Shown here piece after piece: positions 1 through 11,507 of a stretch of 64,000 nt of DNA; within the stretch, counting starts at the first letter, position 1, and each line of letters begins with the position of its first letter. A program made the position numbers and the translations under genes. Source of the DNA: Amyloporia xantha (Eukaryota; Basidiomycota; Agaricomycetes; Polyporales; Adustoporiaceae); the NCBI GenBank assembly GCA_036971615.1, contig JAYKKR010000027.1, forward strand, positions 62,001-126,000, read 5' to 3'. The notes under the pieces are model-generated. The model ran no database searches. It saw only the letters and a list, made by a program, of their open reading frames with translations, and was not told the DNA's origin.

Positions 1-650
1 TCAGTGTTTGGGATTTTTCTCACTACCCTCAAATACTGTGTCAAATGGCTCTTCCAAATATAAAGCATTTACTTGGAGTGTCATTGACACCTGTCCATTC
101 TGAGTCCTGACAAGCCATAGAAAATGATGCCACTTACTGAGTATATTATTGTTCAAGGATATTTGACTGCTCATATAATATGCAAGAGTCATTTATAGAA
201 ATTTAAGGACCTGGTTCACCTCTAGCATATGGTGCAGGCAACAATTGCCAACTAGGTCAACTACCTTTAAGGTTGAGGTGTAAGTCACAGAATGTAGTTG
301 AAATTTTTCCTAAAGCTGCTATAAGGCTGTCCTTAATATCTGTGGCCAAAAATGACCCCAATTTGACCGGGAGGAGGTGGAACAGTATCTTGCGCGAACT
401 GACAAGCCTCTCCCTGTTGAGCGATGGTGTTTGCCAGACGCTCACCAAAATAGGCAATCGACTCGTTGGACAGCCTAGGTGCAACGTGTTTGACCACCGG
501 TGCTGCCTGCACATAACGTGTCTCTTTGCTCAAATACCCACAGTAAATGTTGAAACATGTATTGCAGCATAATATAAGAAGTGTATTCCATGAGTTTTTA
601 GTGGGCAATGTATTTTGAGGATGCGGTATAGTCACACACGGCATGATCTA
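1..650 (-). other. Left-edge region with possible unidentified minus-strand coding remnants
   Basis: Two minus-strand open stretches are visible: one running off the left edge (1-192) and one at 333-644 that begins with ATG. The second contains a plausible folded-protein stretch (VVKHVAPRLSNESIAYFGERL) and a GT-AG pair that could be a very short intron. I recognise neither as a known family, and no clean multi-exon model closes. They may be the end of a gene lying left of the window, or an old transposon-derived remnant. Confidence 0.2.
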
Positions 651-2726
651 TGCATTATCTCGCAGCTCTCTGGGGTCCTGGGCTCTTCCGATCTGGCCGA
701 ACATCGGAGTGTCAAATCACGTGAGCACGACAGTTACGCTTACCATAATGGTCCGACCGAATTCGAACACGTCGACAGCATCCAAAAGTTGGCCTAGATT
801 TAGGACTGAGGGTACGACTGATACTGGTGACAGTAGAGCACTGGCAGAACGGTAGACACAAGAAATAGAGAGCCACGGCGGTGAAGACAACTGAGTAGAC
901 AGGAAATTCCACAGTGGAAATCCAGACATACAGTATCTACGTGGCCATGGCAGTGATGACCAGAAGTCGAAGCAGTTTTGTCGAATTTTACCTTTTTTGA
1001 TATATTTACGGTTTACTCCGAGCTTTCAAATTTCAATTTCAACTTCCAAGCTTCAAACTTCCAGCTTCCCCCCATCACCCTTGCTTCGATAATTCACAAA
1101 TATCTCGCTGGCTGCACAATTTTGCTATAACAACTTCACCTATAGTATTTCTGCACGACTTCAAGTTGCTAGTCATGCGGTACAGAGTACGTGATGCCAG
1201 CATGTTCTGTTTCTCGAGACTTCATTTGCACGCTGGGAACGTATCGAGGTCTCCGAGATGCGACTTTATGAGGTTCCTCAGATAGTCTGGGTTGGGTGGC
1301 CGTGTACGTGATTGTTTGATACATTCGTTTCCTGGAACGGACTGCTTTTCAAGTCAGGCCTCCTGAGCCTCTTTCCGTGCGCGTGATAGCAGCTCACGTC
1401 TCACATCGCACCGGGCGATTCCTGCGTGAGTAGTCCGAGATGCATTTCTTTTCTGAACCGTAGAGACTACCGGGAGCCGGAGTTGGGGCCTTCACTGCTG
1501 GTTGGCTGGCTGTTCGGCTCTTCACGGTCTGAAACCAAACGTCAGCTGGTATCCATCAACCTGTCATGCTCTTTCACACTCTGTTTGTATCGCTATTTAC
1601 CATCACTCATCAGGCATTCCTCACAATCAAGAACCTCGTCTTCCAGTCTGAAGCTCGAGCTCTGGGCCATCTACCAGATACCTCTCGCAAACTCTCGTAT
1701 TAGTACTCTTCCGGCTTCCTATGTTTCTGTTCCTTATCCTACTGGCAACGTCTCTGGTCTCTCCGCTGGATACCCTCGTCAGCATCATCCCGAGCATTCT
1801 TGTGATGTTGGCATCTGCGTGGGCGGTCCATCAATTCGTACCATACTGATGGGAGTCTTTTGCGGACGCACAAGAGGAAATCGACGCAACTGTAGTGGCG
1901 ACTCAGAGTAGTCCAAGTCGTCGAGTCTCGAATCAGAGGGCGGAGGCATCGATCCTAGCTTCTTTGGTCTAGTTCCGCTATCTGGGCGACAGCGCGGGCT
2001 ATGCGTTAGTCCTGACAATTTGTGGAGGGGATTCGGACTGCCTGCTTTCACCACTATGAATCCTACAGTCGCTGGCTCTCAGAGGCAAATAAGAGCGCAG
2101 TGCAACAGCCTGACCATTGACGTGCATAAAGATGTCTGTTGCATTCTCGGTTTATCTTTTCTACTGATGGCGAAACCCGGTTTTCTCTACAACTGTCGCG
2201 TGGCATTAGGGTCCAAGCGTCTGTTCTTGTTTTCAGTACGAATATAATGCAGTACGGACTGCTTTTGGGCAATACCCGGTCTCAGCGTGTGTAGCCGAAA
2301 CGTTATCTTCAGCTTTGTCTACGGCTTTTCTCTGATTGTCAAGGTGCGTTTGTAATACCTGTGGCTTCTCTACTGAGAGATATGTATTCGTGTTTCATCG
2401 CATGCCTCGGCTCTCAAGTAGACCTCTTGACTAGATGGCCCTCACAGTCGCCCTCGCCATACGACGCAGTCAGATTCTATCGAATGACTAATGCAGGGCC
2501 GGATATCTTAACCAAACGGCGGGAGAGTCGCGCATGCTTTGTGCAGGGCGCATGCGATTGCTTTGACCTGGCGTATGGCGTATTTGCCGAAGCCACTGCT
2601 TTGATCGAGGCGCCTCACCGGCACGTGCTTTGTTAATGGCCACACTCGCGAAGTATAAAGTCGCCTCGATCGGTGCCGTAATTGTCAGCTAACACACCGC
2701 ATCTACTTCCATCGCAAACCCGGTAT
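651..2726. other. No supportable gene
   Basis: About 2 kb upstream of the first BCS1-like gene. Open stretches here are short, lack recognisable motifs, and the longest (1426-1911, plus) begins at a non-ATG codon and has low-complexity, Ser-rich content. I see no RNA gene, tandem array or terminal-repeat element. The last few hundred bases presumably hold the promoter of the gene starting at 2727. Confidence 0.4.
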
Positions 2727-4799
2727 ATGTCTACTCAATCCGTGCTCTCGAGTCTCTGCTCTACCAGTCAAACAGGAAACGTGACTCCTGAGATGTTTGA
2801 ACAGACATCCACATCAGCCGGAGGGAGCTCATACATCTCGGGCTTGCTTTCTATGGTTTACGGATTACTGGCCTTCTCACCACTACCCAATTGGCTTAAT
2901 TTGGTCATCCTCAGTGGCCTTACGGAGACGCTCCGCCGTTTCTTTTTCAACTATTGGGATACCACAGTTGGATCATTCTGGATGACCGCCCAGCTTGACT
3001 CTTTCGACTCTAGTTATGGTGTGTTTAACTTGTATACACGGAGCGAAACAGTCAATTGATGCTGTTCATGTCTCTCGCAGATTGGATACTATTTTGGCTG
3101 TCTAAGCAAGCCGTGTGGCGTGAGTGCTGCCACCCATATTATGGCTCCATACTGATCAAATTCCTCATCTAGAGGGTGCAAGAGACGTGATGGTTTCTAC
3201 TGCAGATTTAGATTCCGCTTCTCCACGTATCCAGCTGGACGAGACTGTAAACTCGGAAGGAAAGGTAGTGCAGTATATCCCAGCCGCGGAAAGAACGTAT
3301 TCCCTATGGTACCGGAAGCGCTATGTGACCATCTCTTGGCTCGAGACACGTTCTCGAATAGGAGGTGCTCATTACTCGGGGTCAGACACGAAGCTTCAGA
3401 TTCGGTATGCTGTACCTCATGTTTTCTTTGGCAAGCACCACTGACCTTTGTTGTAGCATTTTGACACGCGATCGATCATTGATGAGTAAATTGATCGAGG
3501 AAGCAAAGGCCTTGTACAAGAATACCGCGGATAGTACGACAAGAATATACATGGGGTCGAAGTGAGTTCAGCCTTCTTATTAGTACATTATACATCGAAA
3601 CTAATTCGGACACATAGACGTGGCGGATGGTTCGTTACGGCTTGTCGGTCAGCACGTCGAATGCGGACAGTCATTCTGGATCCTGGCATGAAGGAAACAT
3701 TGCTTAGTGACTGCCGCGATTTCCTCGCGAGCAGTGCGTGGTATAGCGACCGAGGTTGGTAACGCCACTCTGGACTTTTGCAGAAGCTTATTTCTCTCTT
3801 CTCCACAGGCATTCCCTTCCGTCGAGGGTATCTTCTAGTGAGTCTCGAGACAACTTTTGATTTCCTTGATATCTGATGCGTTGGTCTCAGTACGGTGCTC
3901 CTGGTACAGGCAAGACATCCCTTATTCACAGCTTGGCTGGCGAGTTGGGGTTGAATGTCTACGTCATTTCTCTCTCGCGCGCGGGCATGGATGATAGTTC
4001 CCTCAACCACCTTATTAGTCAACTCCCTGAAAGGTGCATCGCATTAATGGAAGATGTCGACGCGGCGTTCCCCTCGGCGGTCATGAGTCGTAGTGCTCCT
4101 CAGCCTACTCCTCGGCTTCCGAAACTTAGCGACGGCTATGAATCGGACGACGCCATGGATTACTTGGGCCTCAATAACCCTGCACCAAGCTGTGTAACTC
4201 TCAGCGGCCTTCTAAATGCTTTGGATGGCATTGGAGCGCATGAAGGCAGAATCCTCTTTGCAACCACCAACCACTTCAGTTCACTCGATCCGGCTCTGAG
4301 GCGCCCTGGCCGTCTAGACGTTCACATTGAGTTCAAGCTGGCCAGCAGATACCAGGCGAAAGAGCTCTTCAAGTTCTTCTACAGCTCGTTCTATGACGAT
4401 AAGGACAAATCTACCATCTTGAAGACAGACACCGTTGGTTCGTCGGCAGAAAGCGACAGCGGCCACAGCCGACCATCATCGCCGGTGTCGAACCCTGTTC
4501 CTGTCTGTGAGAAGCCAGAATCATGCTCACTGTATTCTGGGGATCTTCACAACGCTCGGATACCGACGCTCTCGCCTCAGACTGCCGAGGAGCTCGCTAC
4601 CCAATTCGCCGATGCCGTTCCCGAGCACAAGTTTTCTATGGCAACTCTACAAGGTTACTTGATGCTGTACAAGGTCAGGCCGCATGAGGCAGTGAGTGAC
4701 TTTTCGGCTTGGGCTGAGGAGGAGTTGGCGAAAAACGAGACGGCAACAAGCGCAGATAACTTCCCAAAGACTCCTTCGGCAAAGGGTGGATCAGCCTGA
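2727..4799 (+). CDS. BCS1-like mitochondrial AAA ATPase, paralogue 1
   Basis: BCS1-family AAA ATPase. Classical Bcs1 sits in the mitochondrial inner membrane and translocates the folded Rieske protein into complex III; fungal paralogues have unproven roles. Exons read as 2727-3018, 3081-3119, 3173-3404, 3457-3561, 3618-3754, 3809-3837 and 3891-4799, giving 580 residues. The N-terminal part has a hydrophobic segment (about residues 36-65) and the BCS1 N-domain signature region around ILDPGMKE and IPFRRGYLL. The AAA core has Walker A GAPGTGKT (about 280-287), Walker B CIALMEDVD (about 327-335), sensor-1 TTN and arginine-finger RRPGR (about 415-419). The C-terminal insert is Ser-rich and acidic. 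The ATG at 2727 is the first in frame with the membrane segment. A second copy with matching intron positions lies at 8139-10130 on the other strand. Family assignment is firm; function as true Bcs1 is not, because fungi keep several such paralogues. Confidence 0.88.
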
Positions 4800-5031
4800 T
4801 TGGCTTTATAATTGGTACTTCAGTGTCTTATGTATGGACTACAATAAACGCTTGGACTTTTGAAGAATATCGTGTCTGATCAGTTTGCGTCTGTAAACCA
4901 TCTCTGCCGTTTATGCCTGTGTGCCTTTGCAATTTGCATCAACTGTGTGTTGCCAATATCAACTTTGATTTGATCTCTCACCCACCTGGTCAACGAGTGT
5001 TTACAAGGTAAATGTTGCCTAACCGTGGTGC

Positions 5032-6585
5032 TTATCCCCATCGTGTGTCCCATTTCCCTATGCTCTCAGCTAGGACCCATATCCTTTCTTTTCTTTCCGC
5101 CGATGTGTACTGTAATAATAAGCTCCACGTGTCTTCAGACTCAGGCCTCGGCGCCCGTAGAGGCAAGCGGAGTGATGAAGGCTTGAGGTACGCCACCGGG
5201 GTCGTTGGCACACTATGTGCCGTCAGAGACACCATCGAGGGTGACTCTGGTGCGGCTGATCTGGCACGTAAACAGTTCATGAGAGCCGGTCGTCCACTAC
5301 ATATCGTCAAGTACTTACAGAACAGAATCCACTACATTTTGAACGAACTCTGGAGGTAACAAACCGGTCCACTTCACATGTGTGACGTCCCCTATGCGGG
5401 ATGGTGCGGTTGTATCATAAACAGCGACATACGGATCAGTCTTGTCACTGGCCTGCAATCTGCAGAGCCAGTCAGATCGAGCTTTCCACCAGCTAGAGGG
5501 TATAGTTCACGGGGAGATAGGATCACGAACCGCTGGGAACCAAGGCCGATCATGCCAACCCATTCAAAGAGGGAGAACACTTCTTCTTCCCACGCTTCTT
5601 GCTCTCCCTCTTCGTCCGGGCAGACTTGCAGAACGCATTCGGGTATTCTTACGCCAGATATGCTTTGGAATATAGGTGTTACTTGGCGCTCAATGGATCC
5701 GTCCAATAGAGGACTGTCGGCGCCTGCATACCCGAAGAAGCATGTGGCTAAATATTACGACACAAGACACGAGCAACATGCAGACTTGGTCGCACCTCCA
5801 TTTCTCATGCAATAAACAACCTGCCAAGGTCCCCGTTGCTTGTCCCATGTATCAATTGTAGCGATGTGCTTCGAACTCAGGCGGTTCCATTTGCGTGTAG
5901 CTGCATCGTCGGGGAAAGTGACGTTGGGATGAAGCCATATCTCAATAACTGAAATAGAGACGAAAATGTTAGTTTTGGTGATCTAACTCCAACACGTTAC
6001 TTGATGCTTCTGACGCTCCAAAATGGCCATGACTCTCACTTACTGTGAATGTCTTCACATTCCTTCCATACCAAACGCTGACCGACCATACCGAGTCGTT
6101 CGTACGTCTCCTTGGCTACGGCCAGTGTGAGGATACCTCGTGTATCCAAACTCCATGAATCTATTGAATCATGTCTCGGCTTGCCTAAAGCCAGAATATT
6201 GCTTGGCACACATGAGGTCCTTGGCAGGACATCCATGCGTGGATAATACACCTACCTGTTCAAATAGGCTGTATTGACTGATAATCTGGCATATTCGATG
6301 AAAGCCACCAGTGAAGACGTGTTGGTCCAGTATGAGGTTTGCAACCTCCGCACGGCATTGTCCAAATATGAGGGAAAGACAAGTTCGAGCTAAACCCACA
6401 AAAAGATTGATTTCAGTGGTCCAAGCATATAATTGGAAAGAAATACGCACCTGCTGTGTGAACGGATGCGAAAATGCCACTTGATAGAGTTTTGAACTCT
6501 GCTTCGAAACAGTGTCGCTCTCGTCACTGTACGCCGAGCCTGTACTGAGCATCGTACGCCGAGTCTCCAGGGACGGATGGTCCAT
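5032..6585 (-). CDS. RPP40: RNase P/MRP subunit, Rpp40-like
   Basis: Seven exons read on the minus strand: 6585-6451, 6389-6256, 6174-6044, 5948-5796, 5723-5531, 5459-5319 and 5260-5032, giving 371 residues. Stretches resembling Rpp40 family proteins include HPFTQQLELVFPS near the N-terminus, SLDTRGILTLAVAKETYERLG in the middle, FSLFEWVGMIGLGSQR, DPYVAVYDT and the C-terminal ESEDTWSLL plus LAESIGKWDTRWG. Rpp40 is a protein subunit of nuclear RNase P/MRP, which processes tRNA and rRNA precursors. All junctions keep phase with GT-AG borders; the acceptor of exon 3 (GCCGAG at 6180-6175) is the least typical and could be placed wrongly. It ends tail-to-tail with the BCS1-like gene on its right-hand neighbour's far side (233 bp from 4799) and starts 294 bp from the divergent MYND gene. 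Identification rests on recalled family patterns, not a search. Confidence 0.68.
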
Positions 6586-6879
6586 GATTTTCGTAAATTT
6601 CAAAGATGAGCGTGTTTATTCTGATGACTGTAAATACCACAACTGAGAATGCAATGACACGAACGATCGAAAGACAAGGGCGAAGAAACAACTTCAGCGG
6701 AAGCAGCTGCACGTGCCATTCTTGTTGACATCAGCCCGATTTGATCAGAGAGATTCGAAGTTCGAACGGTCCCGGACCACACGTTGGCAGCGCAACCACA
6801 GACTCTGACATTTCCTGTCAAACATATAAGGAAGATTCGACGAGTACTGCTCCCATCATCCTTGTCCCTTCAACTGAAA

Positions 6880-7799
6880 ATGTCCCAGCAGCTTCGTGTT
6901 GAGTCAAAACAAGCGCGTCGACAGTTTGCACAATGTCAACAGTGTAACTGTCTTCATAGTTCTCGACGAGAAATAATCACTTAGCTGTAAGCCAACAGGC
7001 CACAAAGCAAAGGGTCAAGTCGAAAAGCTTTTTACATGTACTAGGTGCAAGGTGGCGACGTATTGCGTATGTTTCCTTTGTTATTATTATTGGTCACCGC
7101 GGCTCAAATGCCTCCGGTTCTCGCTAGAGCCAGAGTTGCCAAAAATTGAACTGGCCCATCCATAAATCCAAATGCAACTATAGCAAAGCCCAGTGGTCAC
7201 AGCTTGCAACTCTAGACGGCGACATGCTCTCCCGCCTGTCTAGTGCGCCAGACATTGAGCCAGGTGCATGGTCTCCTCCGCTGCCATCGGTGCTCAAGGA
7301 AGAACTACATGCTTTTACGGCAAAGTTCAACCCGGCACTTTTCCAGGCAGGTTTCAACGCTGTCGGCGTGACCGACCATTCCATGGGATGGAAGCAAGTG
7401 ATACTCTGGGTATTCCTTGAGAGGTTGCCCAGTTCGCCAACCTCGCGCCCATGGTCGCGGTTCCGAGTCAATGCGGCCGAGCCCATGCCTGTGCTAGGGC
7501 TTGCGATCAAGTTCGGGATGGACACTATTCAGCCTTTTCTGCAGCAGAAGGAACAACATGAACGCATCGACCAGGAGAATGGCAATTTGGGCACAATCAC
7601 GATCATGATGTCCTGTGCCTGCGAGGGAGCGGATCCACCCTTCACGATGCATAATTCAACGTGGATCGCGTTTGGGTCTCACTCAAGAGCTGCACTGCAA
7701 ATTTCAGACAGCTGGAGAGATACGTTAAAGGACACGGTTGATAAATTATGCGGCCGTTCGTCGCCGACTGCGACTGCCCAAGGTTCTTCAGCACAGTGA
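6880..7799 (+). CDS. MYND-type zinc finger protein
   Basis: Three exons (6880-6943, 6999-7066, 7128-7799) give 267 residues. Splicing assembles a complete MYND finger at about residues 19-60: the CxxC pair in CQQCHK, the second pair in CTRCK, then YC, SQSC and the closing HKSKC. MYND fingers bind zinc and usually mediate protein-protein contacts. The finger exists only after removal of two introns, which supports the model. The remaining 200 or so residues carry no domain I recognise; they contain a hydrophobic/aromatic core and a Ser/Thr-rich tail. This layout, an N-terminal MYND finger followed by a lineage-specific region, is very common in agaricomycetes. The gene is divergent from the RPP40-like gene and convergent with the second BCS1-like gene (339 bp apart). 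Confidence 0.8.
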
Positions 7800-8138
7800 T
7801 CTCAAAGTCGCTGAGCGTTTTCTGTGTCGTTGTAGTACTCGCTTTCTAAACCCCTTTTGAATAATATACTTACACCCTATATGCGTTGTATGTCGATTTG
7901 ACTACAAGTCTCTCATAGAGTTTTCTGCATTGAAGGCACATTTCAAAAAAGTGAAGCTGGAGGTCGCCGATGGTAAGCGTTCCTGAACATATCACTTGCG
8001 ATAGTTGTAAGCTATGTGCGTGCTACGTGCGTATGTTAACTACACATTGGTCCTTAAATATCAAAAAAGGTCAAATTGTATCGCTACACTAGTTTACAAA
8101 ACGTACTATGATACAGGCAAGAATATCGATTCCACTCA
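7800..8138. other. Convergent intergenic spacer
   Basis: Spacer between the 3' ends of the MYND gene and the second BCS1-like gene. It holds AATAAT-type A/T-rich tracts compatible with polyadenylation signals for the plus-strand gene (around 7860) and nothing else I can support. Confidence 0.4.
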
Positions 8139-10130
8139 TTATGAGGAAGATGTCTCTGTAGGCTGCCTCGCAGCGCGCTCCCTCGCAACCCATGCCGGGG
8201 CATCCCTGACAGCCTGATAAGGCCTAATTTTGTACATCATCAAATACCCCTGAAGAGCGGCCATGGAGAACTCGCGATCTGGGATCGCGTCCGCGAATTG
8301 CGTGGCCAGTTCGGAAGTCTGTGCTGGCGAGAGTAGTGCTGCCCTGGGATGGGCACTTTCGGAAGAAAGGGACATAGACTCTGCGGATTCGCCCGAAATG
8401 ACACTCGAGGGAACATGGTCTGCGGGAGTCGCATCGTCCCAACGGATGAGGTCGCGGTCAACAGAAGGGGCACGGGACCCAAATCCGGAATCAGTCACTT
8501 TTTCATCCTCGGGATCGACTTTACGGGAGCGACGGCGCTTGGTGGGTATGTAGAAGCACTTGAAGAGCTGTTCCGCCTGGTATTTACTTGCCAGCTGGAA
8601 CTCTACGTGGATGTCCATGCGACCGGGCCGACGCAAAGCAGGGTCGAGGGTCGTATAAGCGTTGGTGGTAGCGAATAGGATGCGCCCCTCCTGCGCAGCA
8701 ATGCCGTCCAGGGCGTTGAGAAGACCGCTGAGAGAGATGCGGCACGCAAGTTCATCGGACTTCTCGCCGTCAGACTTGCCCATCTTCTCAGCGTCTCTCC
8801 CAGGGTCTTGAACTGCACTGCGCGAGACACCCCGATGGAAGACGGCATCTATGTCCTCCATCAACGCGATGCAGCGCTTCGGCAGATCCGAGATCAGCTC
8901 GTTCAAGCCGCTGTCATCGAGCCCCGCTTTCGAGAGCGTCAGAATGTAGACGTCAAGGCCTAGTTCACCCGCGATGCTTTGAATCATTGACGTTTTCCCG
9001 GTTCCCGGCGCTCCGTACTGCATGATAAGGCAGTTTAGTAAAAATAGAATCTGGCGTTCGAAAATAGATCATTTACCAAAAGATAACCACGGCGGAATGG
9101 AATCCCTAGAAGTACGTTGGTCAGTCAGTCATCAGGACAAGATTTCGTGATGAATGCAGTATTCACCTCGTTGAATGTACCATTCTTCACTGTCAAGGAA
9201 ATCACGGGCATCATTTAATAATAGCTCTTTGATACCAGGATCTAGGATGATCGAGCTGAGAGGGCGCTTGGGACGTGACATGACATGTCGCCAGTTAGCA
9301 TTGCTATCGTCCAATAAATTCAGCTGTAGCTTATCGAAAAGTCGACGTAGCACTACTCACGTATCGCATACATGTATGGATATCACTTTCTCTTGGGCGG
9401 CCTTATAGGTTTTCTTACTCTCACTAATCAATTGACTGATAATCGTGTTGTTGCGAGTCAATATGCTGTTTAATTGAACAGTCAAACACATCAGATCAAG
9501 ATCAATCAAACCGATCACAGACCTTATATTTAGTATTTCTTTCGTAGAAGTATAGCCGTCGGGAGTTGAAGTTCGAGAGAAAGTCATGTAACAACCCTTA
9601 TACCACATTGAATATGTGGTCGAAACACTGGGAATATAGGACATCCGCCTGCGGGTGTCGCCGTCGTCGTCATCGTATAGATAGCCAGACAATAGCGAGT
9701 TGACGCCGAACGAGCGAGTAGTCACTTCAACACGACGTGCTTCGTCTGCGAAAAACGATGATTTCATGATTTCATGTCAGCACCGCCATCCTTATGACGC
9801 AGCATATAGAGGACTCACTCCACGCTGGCTGTCGCGACAACCAGAAAAGCATCCAGTCTGAATCCAGAATTTGCAATGAGTGATGATACGAGATGAGAGT
9901 GGGTGTTACATACCATAGCAAGCATCATCCTCGTCCAACGTGAGGGTGAACCAGAATAACTCAATCATCCACTCCCACGTGCCAGAAAATGAGCGGCGAC
10001 AGAACTCGATGGCACCTCCCACCAGAAGGAGTTTCAACCACTCGCCTAGTGCGGAGATGGAGAGTATTGCAGAAAGCGAAGCTGGTATGTTTCCAGACAG
10101 AGGCATGGCCGACATCGTTTCGTTCGCCAT
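8139..10130 (-). CDS. BCS1-like mitochondrial AAA ATPase, paralogue 2
   Basis: Second BCS1-family AAA ATPase, read on the minus strand as exons 10130-9914, 9857-9819, 9745-9523, 9465-9361, 9303-9167, 9105-9077 and 9017-8139 (542 residues). Exons 2, 4, 5 and 6 are 39, 105, 137 and 29 nt, the same lengths and phases as in the copy at 2727-4799, so the two genes are clear duplicates. Conserved features: a membrane segment around ISALGEWLKLLLVGGAIEF, then DWMLFWLSRQPAW, ILDPGIKELL, IPFRRGYLL, Walker A GAPGTGKT (about 252-259), Walker B CIALMEDIDAVF, sensor TTN and RRPGR. A basic stretch (KRRRSRK) followed by a Ser/acidic linker lies before the C-terminal helical part. The start is the ATG at 10130; an in-frame ATG at 10115 is an alternative. 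It probably resides in the mitochondrial inner membrane by family analogy. Confidence 0.87.
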
Positions 10131-10822
10131 GGACTTTAGGGCGTGGTGAAGGCCGTCAAGAAAACGAACCAGGACAATGAAGGAATGGAGGAGGGCCCCG
10201 GGTTGAATACGGGGGGCACCTTGAAAGAAACACACGAATGTTGGGCCTTTTATGCGTCCGAGCATGATGGAGTGCTCCTGATGGCGATGCTATCGGAGTC
10301 ATACTTTAGTCGACGCGAGCCGAGCAGAGAGTCAAGACACAGCAACGGAGTCATTTGCCGACTGCCGTCCAGTTGGACATTCTGAGACCAACGAAGACTG
10401 GCCAATAATGCGCACAGATCAATCGTGACTCAAAACCAAGCCCAAACCGTCCTCTAATAGTGCAGTTCCAGTGGAAGTCAGATCTGAATGAGTACCCTTG
10501 ACTGCGTGGTAGAAAACATGATGCACGATGGCCGGCTCGCTGAGTTGCTGAAAAATTACTCGAGACCAGTCAATCGTAAACAGCGATTGCCGCGTGAAAG
10601 GGCCACAAGACCCGCTGCGGCGCCGCGAGTGAATCAGAGCCGGAGTCATGAAGGTAAGGGACTGGGATCAGCATTAGCGGCACGCTCACCGCCACATACA
10701 CCACTGCGGGAATATCGTTATGCCCGTTCACTCTATATAGCTACTCCCGCCGTCCTGTAACTGCGGAGAACGAGTGGGGCAGTGTGCTGTGCGTCGTCTT
10801 GAAACCTGAAGCTGGAGATTTA
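10131..10822. other. Upstream spacer of BCS1-like gene 2
   Basis: Promoter-side spacer of the minus-strand BCS1-like gene. No coding region is supportable. The sequence ends at the TTA target-site copy (10820-10822) of the transposon that follows. Confidence 0.4.
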
Positions 10823-11504
10823 GGGCCTGTTCGGCCACGAAGCGTGAGCTTAGCTTAGATGAAGCGCCCGCGCAAAAGCTTAGATACGGACATCGCCGAG
10901 ATGTGACCGATTGTGACCCTCTATGATAGCACACGTAGTATCAGCAAAACGAGCTTATTTTATGATTATTCCTTTTGGTCTTATTGTGTCTTATTTTACC
11001 AAAAGAGGAAACTAAGGCATCAAAATATGATGCACAAGCGGTAAGCCCGAGTCTCTCGGAACAAATTCCATTGGTTTTTATCACGTGAAGACTGCCCAGC
11101 CACTGAGCCGGGTGGCTGTTGTGGCTGACTGTGGCTGTGGCGCATCTGCCGAGAGGTTGCCGTCAGCCAGAGAGGTCTCTTTGATAGTGTGCGAAACACC
11201 TATTGTTATTTTGGCTGTAATTCCCTTATACAAGATGTCAAAGCCATATGAGGAGAAAAATATTGATAAAATAAATTGTTGGATTTTGCTGATATAGGTG
11301 TTGGCCACTTGGACGCTGCTACTTTTAGACAGCAGCCAAATGATCTGAAGGTCGTAACCTAACCCTAGAACAGGGCTTATAGCCACAAAGTCGGGTGAGC
11401 GCAGGTGAGCGTGACAGCCAGCGCGTCTCGGCGATGTCCGTATCTAAGCTTTTGCGCGGGCGCTTCGTCTAAGCTAAGCTCACGCTTCGTGGCCGAACAG
11501 GCCC
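10823..11504. mobile_element. Non-autonomous PIF/Harbinger-like transposon (MITE-type) with 79-bp TIRs
   Basis: A 682-bp element bounded by terminal inverted repeats at 10823-10901 and 11426-11504. The repeats start GGGCCTGTTCGGCCACG and agree at all but one of 79 positions by eye. The element is flanked by TTA on both sides (10820-10822 and 11505-11507), the 3-bp TWA duplication expected of PIF/Harbinger elements. The interior is A/T-rich in places, has a GTGGCTG-type short repeat near 11108-11142, and encodes no transposase, so it must be mobilised in trans. High TIR identity suggests fairly recent insertion. Confidence 0.82.
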
Positions 11505-11507
11505 TTA

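Noticed and set aside
8224..8848. Alternative frames in the second BCS1-like gene's last exon
   Set aside because: They lie inside the AAA exon and have no family signature.
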